Notes: generated by a model from the letters alone, not told the origin. Shown: positions 52,259 to 61,528, counted from the first letter of the stretch. The stretch: DNA of 64,000 nt from Io17-Chloro-G2 sp965226915 (GCA_965226915.1 CBDDEJ010000008.1:766621-830620), one strand, 5' to 3'. Translations and numbers: made by a program.

Positions 52259-53644
52259 CTACAACGACGGGTTTAAGGTGGCGGCTCCATCCTGCTTTCG
52301 CGGCGGGTGGAGCGGCGTCTCTCGTGGGAACGGCGAGCCCGTTCGTTGCGTAGCTGCGTATCCTCCAGCCACAACAGCAATTGATCGGGCCCGAACTGCT
52401 CCCGGGGCAGCATCTCCCGCACCACCCGGTACACCTGTGGCCTCGTGATCCGGGGCATCTTTTTCCCCCCAATCCTGCTGCAGGCTCAGCAGGAACGCTC
52501 CACCCAGCAGGCACATGGCTATGTGGTGATGCCACCCTGCCCAGCTGCGGGTCTCGTATTCGTCCAGCCCCACGTCACCCTTCTCAGTCTCGAACTCCGT
52601 TTCAATGCGCCACCTGGACCCACCCACGTAGGCCAGAGTCTCCAAGGTTGTGCCCTCGGGAGCGTTGGACAGGTAGTAGCGGGGCTCGCTGCCGTCCAGG
52701 TTCCGGCGCCAGACGGCCCACAGTTCCTCGCCGGGCTTGCGCCTCCTGGTGGCCCGCACCCGCTGGGCACTGAACCGGTAGGTGCGCGGCCCCTGGCTTC
52801 CCTGGGCCACCGTTATCTCCCGCCAAGCCTCATCCGGCAGTTCATCACCGCGCTGCTCCATGGTCCGCCGCTGCCCAGGCCGCAGCTTGGGTTTGCGGGG
52901 GCGGCCGAACCCCGGATATTCCGGACTGGTCCAAGCCGGGTCCAAGGGCCAGACCGTAGTGCCGCCCGGAACGTCCAGCACGTAGCGCATCCCCAGGGCC
53001 GCCAGTCCCTCCCGGAAGGTCGGCGACATCCCGAAGGCGTCGTCTCCGGCAACCCACTCGGCCCTGAGGTAGCCCAACTCCAGGACCCGCTCCAGCATCT
53101 CCAGGGCCAACTCCGTCTTTGACCGGTAGTTCCGCCGGTCCTCCGGCACACCCGCCGCAGCACACCGGTCCTGGTCGGAGGTCCAACTCTTGGGCAGATA
53201 CAGCCGCTTGTCCACCAACGCCCGGCCCAGCGGGCTGACGTAGGCCAGGAACATCCCACCCTGGCAGTTGGCCACCTTGCCCAGCCTGCCGCAGTACTGC
53301 CGGGCCACTCCCGCCGATTTCCTGCCCTGCTTGGGGAAGTCGCTGCCATCGAACACCCACACCGCCTCCAGGTGTCCCAGCCTGGGGGCCAAGTATTCCT
53401 GCAACCGCCCTATGACTGTCTCATCGGACCACCGGGCCTCGGTGAGAAAGCGCTGCATCGCCCGGGCCGAGATGCCCACCGATTCCGAGAGATTCTCGGC
53501 GTTGCGCCGCTCCTGGTCCTGCACCAGCAGCGCCTGAAGGTAATTCCCGCTGTGATCCCGCCACTGCTTGCGGCCGAAGGAGGCCGCAAAGAAGGCGTGG
53601 AATTCCTGAAGGCTGTCGTAGACCCGCTCGAAGCTCGCCGCATC
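52259..53644 (-). CDS. IS701-family transposase, copy 2
   Basis: Starts at MDAASFERVYDSLQEFHAFFAASFG (ATG about 53644; upstream in-frame codons exist). DDE residues as in copy 1: VFDGSDFPKQGRKSAG, GDDAFGMSPTF, WRIETEFETEKGDVGLDEYETRSW. The 0 frame continues to 52259, but after a G6A5 tract at about 52467 the conserved C-terminal tail lies in another frame (52273-52458). The 0-frame tail is low-complexity and probably not native. Confidence 0.88.
   Translation of the reverse strand, partial: DAASFERVYDSLQEFHAFFAASFGRKQWRDHSGNYLQALLVQDQERRNAENLSESVGISARAMQRFLTEARWSDETVIGRLQEYLAPRLGHLEAVWVFDGSDFPKQGRKSAGVARQYCGRLGKVANCQGGMFLAYVSPLGRALVDKRLYLPKSWTSDQDRCAAAGVPEDRRNYRSKTELALEMLERVLELGYLRAEWVAGDDAFGMSPTFREGLAALGMRYVLDVPGGTTVWPLDPAWTSPEYPGFGRPRKPKLRPGQRRTMEQRGDELPDEAWREITVAQGSQGPRTYRFSAQRVRATRRRKPGEELWAVWRRNLDGSEPRYYLSNAPEGTTLETLAYVGGSRWRIETEFETEKGDVGLDEYETRSWAGWHHHIAMCLLGGAFLLSLQQDWGEKDAPDHEATGVPGGAGDAAPGAVRARSIAVVAGGYAATQRTGSPFPRETPLHPPRKQDGAATLNPSL
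52273..52458 (-). CDS. C-terminal frame of IS701 transposase, copy 2
   Basis: 61 codons from the ATG in AAAAAGATGCCCC: PRITRPQVYRVVREMLPREQFGPDQLLLWLEDTQLRNERARRSHERRR. It matches the corresponding frame of copy 1 (29807-29989) much better than the two 0-frame tails match each other. Confidence 0.6.
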   Translation of the reverse strand: MPRITRPQVYRVVREMLPREQFGPDQLLLWLEDTQLRNERARRSHERRRSTRRESRMEPPP

Positions 53645-53708
53645 CATCACCCAAACCACCCAACATCATCTGTCCAGCCATCCTACCAGACAACTCGTCG
53701 TTGTAGTA

Positions 53709-54152
53709 CTAGGACGCCTGGAGGTTTCAAGAATAGAGTACCGGATGACGCCCCAGGCCGCCGGACAGAGAATGTGGAACCTGGGAGGGTCATACCTTGA
53801 CGCCGTGACGGAGCTGGTCCTAACGCTGACCGGAGACTCCGAAAACCGGCTGGATGCCGTATCCGGGCCGGTCATGGGCGCCTACCAGACGGCGCGGGCT
53901 GTGGAGTACGCCGGACTCCAGGCGTGGCTGATCATCCTGGCGACGCTGAACCTGGGCGTAGCCGTGACCAACATGGTCCCCATCCCGCCCCTGGACGGGT
54001 ACCGGGTGGTGGCCGAGGGAGTGGAAGCCCTGAGAGGAGGCCAGCCGGCGAACCCCAAGCTGGAACGGGCGATCACCGCCGGGGGGATCGTTCTCATATT
54101 GCTGACCGGGCTGTACCTGCTGCTCAGCGACGTAATCAAACTCGTCGGGTAG
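53709..54152 (+). pseudogene. M50 metalloprotease, C-terminal part
   Basis: Continues the gene interrupted at 52256: LGRLEVSRIEYRMTPQAAGQRMWNLGGSYLDAVTELVLTL, then a membrane segment (WLIILATLNLGVAVTNMVPIPPLDGYRV) carrying the third zinc ligand motif N-x2-P-x-PPLDG, and a final helix (AGGIVLILLTGLYLLLSDVI). All parts needed for catalysis are present across the two halves. Confidence 0.9.
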
Positions 54153-54386
54153 AACAGAGCGGCGACCCGCAATCCGCTCTCAACAGCGCACCAAACCCTC
54201 CTCGCAACTCCGGCTCCCGATACCCCATTGCAGCAGATATGTTCCCGAACATCGACCGCACTGGCCACGGCGGCAACCGCTGGGCAACGCGGTCACGCCC
54301 ACGGAGAAATCGGCCGGCGAGAAAAACGCCGGCGCCAACCCCGCCCGGACGCCATATCCAGAAAATGCTCATCAGGAGACATGACC

Positions 54387-54767
54387 ATGTCCAGAAGAAA
54401 GACAGCCACAGCAAGGGCCAATGAACTCCCGAATTACGACAGCTACAAGGACGAGGGTTGCGAGGTATCCCCGTCCTGCCTCACCTGCCCACTGCCCCAA
54501 TGCAGGCACGACGACCCCATCTGGTTTCAACAATACAGGCGTGTGGCCAGAGACTTCAGAATATGGAAAACGATTCAGTCAGAGAGCCTGACGGCGAACA
54601 AAGCGGCGGAGCGTTTTTCGGTGACGGTGCGGACCATCTCCCGGATCATTCAACGCTGCCGGGAAGCCGAGAAAGTGCAGCCGGTCCTTCACCCCCGCAA
54701 AAACCGCGTCATTGCGAAGTCAAGCCGTACTGGAAGAACAAACCATGCTCGCGCCCAATCAACTTAG
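54387..54767 (+). CDS. HTH protein with N-terminal four-Cys motif
   Basis: 126 residues. GCEVSPSCLTCPLPQCRHDDP has C-x5-C-x2-C-x4-C, which could bind zinc or an iron-sulfur cluster. SESLTANKAAERFSVTVRTISRIIQRCREAEK is a helix-turn-helix. It is probably a DNA-binding regulator of the element. ATG 54387 is spaced well from AGGAGA; ATG 54381 is too close. The basic C-terminus (RKNRVIAKSSRTGRTNHAR) may extend DNA contact. Confidence 0.75.
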   Translation: MSRRKTATARANELPNYDSYKDEGCEVSPSCLTCPLPQCRHDDPIWFQQYRRVARDFRIWKTIQSESLTANKAAERFSVTVRTISRIIQRCREAEKVQPVLHPRKNRVIAKSSRTGRTNHARAQST

Positions 54768-54904
54768 TTTTGGGATTTGTTCAAGAAACGGACGAATTGA
54801 GCTATCCTGCCTGGAATAATGGCCAGAAACAAATACGCGGCATCGAGCGACGAGGCCATCCAAATGATGGGAAACCGCCCAATCTGAGGAGCAGCACCAC
54901 TGCC

Positions 54905-55384
54905 ATGTCGAAACTACTGTATTGTGCGCTCTTCATCGCCCTGACGACCGTCTTGGCCTGTTCCGGCCCGGAGACGAGTCAAACCCCAACCGCCGCTCCC
55001 GTAGAAACCCCGGCGCCGACCAGCGCCCCAATCCCCACCGCAATGCCGGCGCTGACCCAACCGCCCCCAGAAACAACGCCAAAGTCCGGAACGCCTGTCC
55101 CCCTCGACTCGAACAGCCCGGAAGCCTTCATGTCCCAACTATCCAACGCCGAGCTTTCCTGCATCTCGGAAATCGGAGACCCCCAGCAGCTGCCGATGCT
55201 GATCGACAGCCCGGATCTCGCGTCGCAGGAGGAAAGGGATGCATTGGCCGTATGCCTGGACAACGAGACCCTGCTGAACATATTCCTGAAAAGATTTACG
55301 GACAAGGCCGGACCAATGAGCAACGACAATCCGTCTCCGGGCACTTTTAAATCCCGGACCAGTCTAATGGCGGCATCGGTGTAG
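54905..55384 (+). pseudogene. Lipoprotein, C-terminally truncated
   Basis: MSKLLYCALFIALTTVLACSGPETSQ has a lipobox at LACS. A Pro/Thr/Ala linker follows, then LSNAELSCISEIGDPQQLPMLIDSPDLASQEERDALAVCLDNETLLNIFLKRF. This resembles the repeated four-helix units of Chloroflexota surface lipoproteins, which normally have several such units. The sequence passes into the antisense of a transposase remnant after about residue 125, so the gene has been cut. Confidence 0.6.
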
Positions 55385-55710
55385 CTGTCCACCCAATTGC
55401 GGATAGTCGTCGGCGTGACATCGGCGTCCTGGATACCAAATTGGTCCTTTAGGGCCTTGGCCGCCTTCCTGAGAGACCAGCCGGTGTAACACATCTGAAT
55501 GGCAGCCCCGATCTGGTCCGGCGGGAAACTGTGTCCCCCAATCGCCCCTCCCTCCCTGAACTGCTTTCCGCAGCCTCGGCACCGGTAGATCTGCTTGCCT
55601 TCCCGTCTGCCATTTAAAACGGTCCGGCATTCCCTGCAGTAAGGGCAACTCGTTCGGGCGACCTTCACGACTAACTCCCCGGAAATGTCCCGTCTTTTGT
55701 GGTTACTCAT
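55330..55710 (-). pseudogene. Zinc-ribbon DDE transposase, N-terminal remnant
   Basis: MSNHKRRDISGELVVKVARTSCPYCRECRTVLNGRREGKQIYRCRGCGKQF is a zinc ribbon. GWSLRKAAKALKDQFGIQDADVTPTTIRNWVDSYTDAAIRLV is a DNA-binding helical part seen in IS6/IS240-like transposases. The catalytic domain is missing, cut at the junction with the lipoprotein gene. Confidence 0.7.
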
Positions 55711-55953
55711 CTCCCCGTTGTTGCATCATTTATCGTCCTGCGATATTACACACTATTTCCATCCCAAGCCCATTTTGAGCGTAAGACGAAGCTGTAGCCG
55801 GACTCTACCGGAACTCAGTGAATGTTACAGGACGTTCAAATGGGAAAACTCTCGGTCGTGGCCTTGGCCCAAACTTGTATCAGTGGATACAAAAAGTCGC
55901 CATGGTCTGGCCGGAGATACCGCGGCTGTGGTGGGACGATAGAGGAGGCAAAA

Positions 55954-56226
55954 ATGAACGCCGACGACGACGACAAGTTTATCCGCCTACCCGAACTCAT
56001 GCAGTGGTTGGGAGTGGGCAGGTCCACAGTCTACGCATGGGAAGCTGCGGGGCTTATCCCACGGCGGCGTCAGCTCGGGCCCCGGGCCGTGGGGTGGCTT
56101 AGACGGGAGATGCGCGAGTGGAGCAAGCTACGCCCCCAGGTTAACAAAAGGACTCCCAAAAATTCCGGCCGCACTCCGCAGGTTCCTGATTCCTGGCCCG
56201 AATATGGTTTGGATGCTACCCAATAG
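55954..56226 (+). CDS. AlpA-family excisionase-like regulator
   Basis: 90 residues after a perfect AGGAGG. DDKFIRLPELMQWLGVGRSTVYAWEAAGLIPRRRQLGPRAVGWLRREMREWSKLR is the AlpA/MerR-like winged helix (RxxEVxxxxGxSRxTIYxxxxxGxFPxxxxLGxRxVGW). Such proteins act as excisionases or as transcription factors for integrated elements. It supports the view that this stretch is an integrative element. No integrase is seen in the window. Confidence 0.88.
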   Translation: MNADDDDKFIRLPELMQWLGVGRSTVYAWEAAGLIPRRRQLGPRAVGWLRREMREWSKLRPQVNKRTPKNSGRTPQVPDSWPEYGLDATQ

Positions 56227-56414
56227 ACTGTCTCGCCCATGAGCGCCCCAACGGTATTCCCCGGACAGGCTACCAGGGACACAGCGAAAAAAAATTGGCG
56301 TTGATACTGCGACCCGTCCGTTCCCCCGGACGGGTCGTGGCCGATGGCCATACCCGTAATCGGGGACTCGGCGGGCACACTGGCTCCGGAGAGTTTGCGG
56401 CCAGATAGACCTAG

Positions 56415-56585
56415 AGGTCTGGCCGGAAAGCCATTGGCCGGGTTTCGCGCTACGCCAGACAGACGTATTATAGTCTTATGTGGCATGATAGTATCTGTAA
56501 TACGGTTCAAGAACCCACTGTTACATCGACAATCGTCGCTAAGAAAACGGCAGCTTGGAGAGAATCGGGGTTTCCGTCCGAGTTT
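56415..56585 (+). mobile_element. MITE-A copy 3 (171 bp)
   Basis: Flanked by CTAG at 56411-56414 and 56586-56589. This is the only copy with no IS701-type or MITE-B element at its AGTCTGG end, so it shows MITE-A can stand alone. Confidence 0.9.
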
Positions 56586-56589
56586 CTAG

Positions 56590-57285
56590 GCGCAGGCGAC
56601 CCCCTCCAACAGGTCAATCCGCTAGGCGCCCCATGAAATCGACGCAGTCCGACGAAACCTAAATTGTAAACCCCCCGGTCCAGCCCATCATGGGCGTCCG
56701 GAATAAGCTCATTCAAGGGATGCATTTGCTTGAACTTTGGAAATCCGCGCCGGAGAGGACATCCGGTGAGCGAACCTGAGGATAGTGCCGGTCCCCCCGG
56801 CGCGAGTTTGGGGCGGACTCTGCCATTGGAGCCCGGTTTTCCGTCGTGGAACGAAATTCTCGGGAACTCCGGTTGCGTTGCCGGAGGCCGCCTCGGAAGT
56901 GACGAGATGGGACTTGGGCTCAGGTGGCGTGTCTCCATCGGGGGGAGTACAGAGAAAAATGCGGGAGGCCACCCAGGTCTCCTCGCCCTATCAAATTGGG
57001 GGGAGCAAAGCGCCGACCGGATTTCGGAGGACCGCCGCCACCCCTCCGCGATGTGATTTTCCGGTGGCGGGCCCCGGAGACGGCAAAAAAGCGGGTGATT
57101 AAAACGCCAAAATGTTTGCCGTCCCACGAAGGATTCCCAGGAGCACAGCCGGGCTCTTGGACACAAATCAGGTGGACCAAAGCGGCGAAAACCCCGAAAA
57201 CCCCTCAAGCGCTATCCGGGGGTGGACGGCGGAGCGGTTAGATAGGAAATCAAGCTCAACTTGAGCGCAATTTTGGAGGACTAGA
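56590..57285. other. Gene-poor stretch
   Basis: About 700 bases with overlapping long open frames on both strands. None has a ribosome site, domain pattern or family resemblance. Purine runs (GGGGGGAG, AAAAAAG) are frequent. I call no gene. TTTGGAGGAC before 57286 is the ribosome site of the next gene. Confidence 0.45.
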
Positions 57286-58884
57286 ATGCGACCCTATGAT
57301 AAGACCATAGAAATGGAATTTTGGGTCATGTTCCGGCACTGGGACATGCTGTTTGCCTCTGCGGCCGACCTGGCCGGATTGGGCGAGTACAGCATGTCCC
57401 AGTGCCGGAACACCCTGGACGTACTGGAGCGTCGAGGGGACGCCAGTTGCTCGCAGCTCGGGGCAACGGTCCGGAAGCAGAATCGGTACCTGTTGACCAG
57501 CCAGGGAGTCCAGAAGGTCTTCGATAAGATCGATGAGTCCCCCGGTTGGTACACCGTGGAGGCGGGCGCCAGGGACCTGGCCCAGCGAATGCCGATGGTC
57601 GAGCAGTTTTACAGGATCTTGCCCAAGCTCCGGGCGGCCGCAGGCTTCCAGGCCGCGGGGGACCGGGGTCTGGTTGCTGCGAACCCGCGTCTCCACCGGT
57701 TCATCTGGCTTCGAAGCGATTCCTACCACGCCATCGTCGAATTCGAGAATGGGGTGTGGTTCGTGCTCATCTGGACAGGGGTTTGGTCCACTGCCGAGGT
57801 ACTCAGACGGAAGTGGGATGACCGCCTCAAGGGGAGCCTGGACCACCGACCCTGGATCGAATGGGGCATTGATGATGAAATCCCTCGGGAGGCAAGGCCG
57901 TCCGCGTGGGTCATCGTCGGGCTGGACCACTGGGCTGCGCAGGTCGCCTACCAGGAAATTGCGCCCGGAGAGGGTCCCTACACGAAGATGGTCCTTGTCG
58001 ATGGCGAGGAGCTCTACGGGGAATTCCTGGCGTTGCCGTCGGCGGACCGGATCGTCGAGAGTAATCCTGATAGGGACGTGGGCGAGCCCGCCCGGGTCCT
58101 GCGAAAGCTTGAGGGGCACGACCAGGAGGCCGCCATCAGCGGCAAATTCCCCTTCGGAGTTTTCCGGACCGTCACTGAATTCTACGGGGCTACGACAGCC
58201 CAGGTGGCAAGGCTGCTGAGAAACTCTGACGATGAGACCCCGGTGCTAAGAAGGCTGGTGGCAGCGGGCCTCGTGGTCATCATAGATGGACGATTCTATC
58301 TAACCGAGCCGGCATGGCGGCGAGCGGTGAAGATAGACCGGGTATCCGGCGGGAGGGCCAAGAACCGCCTAGCCAGCTTCATCACCGAGGAAGACCACAC
58401 CCGTAAGCGGTACCGGCGCCACGACGCCGCAGTCATGGACTTGGCCGACCAGTTCAGGCGGCACGGCATGCCGGTCGCCAAGGGTTGGCGGGCGGTTCTC
58501 AACGTCCCCGGGGTCACCCAGGTGGCGCCCGACCTGGTGGTGTGCGTTGGCGACGGCCCCTTCGGAAACGCCTGGCATTATTTGGAGTTCGAGAGGTCGG
58601 CGACGGAACCGGCCGCTGTTGAGAGAAAGCTCCGGCCGTATTTCAGGATGGCGGACAACGGAGTCTCTCTACCCCTCCTTGTCGTGTGTGAGCGGCGTAC
58701 GGCGGAGGAGGTCTTCTGGGCAGAGGGGCGGGGCCTACGCATGTTGACCACCACCCTGGCCGAGGCTAGGCCCGGGCCCCTGGTGGGGCCAACCACGGTC
58801 TGGCTCCAATTCGGTCGGCAGGTCTCCCTATATGCCCCCACCGACGCAAGCCAGAAGCTGATTGTGCCGTGGAGACGGCGGTGA
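57286..58884 (+). CDS. Replication-relaxation-like protein with PD-(D/E)xK-type C-terminal domain
   Basis: 532 residues. The N-terminal part looks like a winged helix (YSMSQCRNTLDVLERRGDASCSQLGATVRKQNRYLLTSQGVQKVF); a second wHTH-like segment is near 300-350. The C-terminal region APDLVVCVGDGPFGNAWHYLEFERSATEPAAVERKLRPYF fits the nuclease-like core PD...ExE...K seen in the plasmid/ICE replication-relaxation family. It may relax or nick element DNA or act as a plasmid regulator. GGAGGA precedes ATG 57286. A 24-bp perfect inverted repeat lies in its first 45 codons. Confidence 0.7.
   Translation: MRPYDKTIEMEFWVMFRHWDMLFASAADLAGLGEYSMSQCRNTLDVLERRGDASCSQLGATVRKQNRYLLTSQGVQKVFDKIDESPGWYTVEAGARDLAQRMPMVEQFYRILPKLRAAAGFQAAGDRGLVAANPRLHRFIWLRSDSYHAIVEFENGVWFVLIWTGVWSTAEVLRRKWDDRLKGSLDHRPWIEWGIDDEIPREARPSAWVIVGLDHWAAQVAYQEIAPGEGPYTKMVLVDGEELYGEFLALPSADRIVESNPDRDVGEPARVLRKLEGHDQEAAISGKFPFGVFRTVTEFYGATTAQVARLLRNSDDETPVLRRLVAAGLVVIIDGRFYLTEPAWRRAVKIDRVSGGRAKNRLASFITEEDHTRKRYRRHDAAVMDLADQFRRHGMPVAKGWRAVLNVPGVTQVAPDLVVCVGDGPFGNAWHYLEFERSATEPAAVERKLRPYFRMADNGVSLPLLVVCERRTAEEVFWAEGRGLRMLTTTLAEARPGPLVGPTTVWLQFGRQVSLYAPTDASQKLIVPWRRR
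57329..57412. repeat. 24-bp perfect inverted repeat inside coding sequence
   Basis: Arms 57329-57352 and 57389-57412 are exact reverse complements, separated by 36 bases. Both arms are coding: the first gives FRHWDML, the second SMSQCRN. A stable hairpin could form in the mRNA 43 bases after the start codon, or in DNA. Confidence 0.95.
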
Positions 58885-59055
58885 ATCCGGAACCTGGGAC
58901 GTTAGGCAGAAATCATTTTGCAACTGAGGGGCATTTTGATTTCGGATCGAGTCTCGGTTCCCTGGCAACAACCCCATTGGAGGAAGTCCCGGCTATTCAC
59001 GACCTGGAGCGTTGCTCCGTAGTCGGCGAACACGGAGCATGGAAAGGAGGGAGAG

Positions 59056-59223
59056 ATGCTATACGCGACATTCCCGGACGGCGCCCGGACGGAGCCAGGC
59101 GGGTTCACCCGGCTCGTCAAGCTGAAGGCCCACCAGATCGAGGAAATCCACTGGGCCAAGGACCACATCAGCAAGGAAGAGATCCAGGCCACAGGAACGC
59201 GTGGGTCGTCCACAACTGGCTGA
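59056..59223 (+). pseudogene. Small gene fused by deletion to methyltransferase remnant
   Basis: ATG 59056 follows AGGAGGGAG. MLYATFPDGARTEPGGFTRLVKLKAHQIEEIHWAKDHISKEEIQA reads like a genuine phage or plasmid small protein, then changes at about 59190 where the sequence becomes methyltransferase coding DNA in another frame. Its natural C-terminus is lost. Function unknown. Confidence 0.5.
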
Positions 59224-60524
59224 CCAAGCTGGACATAAAATCCGTTCTCGTCGAGAACGTCCCCGAGTTCGTCGAATGGGGGCCCCTCAACTCCGAAGGA
59301 CGGCCCGACAAGGCCCACAAGGGAGAGCACTTCCAGGCGTGGTTCATGACGTTCCAAGCGTTGGGCTACCACGCCGAATGGCGAATGCTCAACGCCGCCT
59401 ACTACGGAGACGCCACCACCCGCACCCGGTTCTTCCTAATGGCGCGGAAGGACGGGATGCCTATCCTCTGGCCGGAGCCGTCCCACGCGAAGGGCGACAC
59501 CGGCATGTTCCCGGGCCGGCGTCCCTGGAGAGGAACGAGAGAGATCATTGACTGGTCGAACCCGGGCCGCTCCCTGCTGGACGACCCCAAATACCGCAAG
59601 AAGCCACTCAGCGAGAAGACCCGATACCGGATCGCCCGGGGGCTTGAGCGCTTTGGCGGCCCGTTGGCGCCGCTCTATATCCGGCTGCTGGACCTGCCCA
59701 GCGAGGAGCCGGACGCCGCGCCTCAGGCCTCAGACGCCATCGCGCCTCAGGCCTCAGACGCCACCTGGCCTCAGGCCTCAGACCCCGGAACGGGAGCCTT
59801 CATTCAGGGTCGCCATGGGGAGAACGGGAGCCCCCGGATCCATTCCGTCGAGAAACCAATGCCCACGGCGACGACGAGCGGAGCAGGCTACCTCGTAGCG
59901 CCGGAGGCCAGGGCCTTCCACGGCTCGGACCACGGCTCGGACCACGGCTCGGACCACGGCTCGGACCACGGCTCGGATCGACAGCACACGGCGCCGCGAA
60001 GCATCGACGAACCAATACACACGGTCACGACGCTGACCGGGGGCGGCGACTACCTGGTTCATCCCATCGCCCAGCCCTTCATCTGCGCCAACCGGAACAA
60101 CAATGCCCCAAAGGGCATCGACGAACCGATCCCCGCCGCAACCACCGCTCACGGCGGCGGGAGCTTCCTGGTGGAACCCAGCGCGGAGTCCTTCCTGCTG
60201 GGGCAGCAGAGCGGGGGAGCGCCCAGGTCAACGGACCAACCGGCCCCCACGGTGGCAACCGACGGCTAGATCACCCTGGTCCAACCGGCGATCACCTTGT
60301 ACTACGGGCAGAGCCACGCCCGGGCGGGGGACGACCCCCTCTCCGTCATCACGTCGATGAACAAGCATGGCCTCGTCAAGGCCACGCTCGTGGAGTATTA
60401 CGGCCGGAGCGGCGGAGCCGACATTGATGAGCCCCTGCCCACCGTCACGGCCAAGGCGAGGCACGGCCTGGCGGACCCCGTACTCATCGAGGTGAACCAC
60501 GGAAACGGGACGGAGGGACCTTGA
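59190..60524 (+). pseudogene. C5-cytosine DNA methyltransferase, decayed
   Basis: From NAWVVHNWLTKLDIKSVLVENVPEFVEWGPL the sequence is a C5 methyltransferase: motif IV ENV, then GYHAEWRMLNAAYYGDATTRTRFFLMARKDG (motifs VII-VIII region). The SAM-binding motif I and the catalytic PCQ are missing, removed by the deletion at 59190. The C-terminal part has repeats of IDEPIxTVTTxxGGGxYLV type seen in phage methyltransferases. An in-frame TAG at 60267 interrupts it; coding resumes (ITLVQPAITLYYGQSHARAGDDPLSVIT) to 60524. Non-functional. Confidence 0.85.
59919..59978. repeat. 12-bp tandem repeat, five units
   Basis: CACGGCTCGGAC repeated five times (last unit ends T), encoding an HGSD repeat inside the methyltransferase remnant. 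Being a multiple of 3, it keeps frame. A related 21-24 bp CCTCAGGCCTCAGAC repeat occurs three times at about 59720-59785. Confidence 0.95.
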
Positions 60525-61524
60525 GCTCCGAACCCGTCTGCACGGCTTGTGGCTCTTGCGGTGTGGATGGAGGCTTCTTTGGGTGGCCGCAGCGTTGGGT
60601 GCCCACTACCGGACTGTGCAGCGGTGGGTAGCTTGGTATCGAGAGGGGGGAGTAGGCAATGTCCTTTCGCACAAGATGGGTGGCAAGGGGCAAGCGCCGT
60701 TCCTTACTGCTCAAGCCCAAGAGCAGGTGGCAAAAGAGGTGGAAACAGGACGGTTTCGAACGGTGGCAGAGATCAGGGAGTGGATCGCAGGGCAGTATGG
60801 GGTAACCTATACGGAAGGTGGCGCCTACAGTCTGATGCGCCGGTTGCAGTGTTCCCCCAAGGTACCCCGTCCGCTGCATGCCAAGGCCGATGAGGAGCAA
60901 CAAGCCTCCTGGAAAAAAGGGGGCTTGGACTTGCGCTTGCACAGGCCGGGGTGACACCCCGAACGCCCTTGGGCTTCGCCGATGAGATCCGCGTAGGACT
61001 GCGGGGCATGGTGCGGCGAGTCTGGGGACGCCGGGGTGTGAAGGTGCGCCAGCGCCTCCAACTGGTCTATGAGTGGCGATATCTGTTTCTGGTGGTGGAT
61101 GGCCGGAAGGGGACGCTCCATTGGACCTGGATGGAGTCGATGAAGGCTGATATGGTAGGGGCTGCGGTGAACGGACTGAAACAGCAGACCGATGTGGCAG
61201 CGGTGGTGTGGGACGGGGCATCGAGCCACCGGCATGAGCTTGTGCGTGGCGTGGGTCTGCCGCTGATCGGACTGCCTCCCTACAGTCCAGAGCTCAATCC
61301 GGCGGAGCGGGTATTCGAGGAGGTGCGGCGGTGGATCGAGGGGAAAGTGTACCCGAGCCTGGAGGATAAGGTTGCGGCGGTCGCGGCGTACCTGACCGAA
61401 CTCGAATCGAACCCCGACCGTGTGCGGGGGCTTGCCGGCTGGGATTGGATCGAGGACGCCATCCAGAGACTCCCCGCGCGTAATGCGGCGTGATCAGGAC
61501 GATTTGGTATTAGTCCTTGAGGGC
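60525..61524 (+). mobile_element. IS630-family element
   Basis: About 1 kb between the methyltransferase remnant and MITE-B. It holds a two-frame IS630 transposase. I could not define the inverted repeats; the boundaries given are the limits set by neighbouring features. Confidence 0.7.
60547..61493 (+). CDS. IS630-family transposase in two overlapping frames
   Basis: The first frame (to 60954) carries the helix-turn-helix part: LGAHYRTVQRWVAWYREGGVGNVLSHKMGGKGQAPFLTAQ. The second (about 60918-61493) has the DDE domain: TPLGFADEIRVGL, VVWDGASSHRHELVRG and LPPYSPELNPAERVFEEVRRWIEGKVY. The switch is in an A6G5 tract at 60913-60923; a minus-one shift there gives KKRGLGLALAQAGVTPRTP and a continuous protein. 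IS630 elements commonly use such a shift, but a one-base homopolymer error would look the same. Confidence 0.85.
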
Positions 61525-61528
61525 CTAG

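Larger units (their letters stand above)
52257..53708 (-). mobile_element. IS701-type element, copy 2, inside the M50 gene
   Basis: 1452 bp, 12-bp perfect terminal repeats TACTACAACGAC, CTAG duplicated at 52253-52256 and 53709-53712. The two halves of the host gene rejoin in frame when the element and one CTAG are removed, so the boundaries are exact. Recent insertion is likely because the host halves have no other damage. Confidence 0.96.

Noticed and set aside
56507..57241. Long open frames on both strands before the replication-relaxation-like gene
   Set aside because: They overlap each other, lack ribosome sites and have no protein-family pattern; GC-rich non-coding DNA often stays open by chance.
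59778..60152. Apparent CRISPR-like short repeats (GGCTCGGACCAC array)
   Set aside because: Units are 12 bp and directly adjacent with no spacers, within a coding sequence; a simple tandem repeat.
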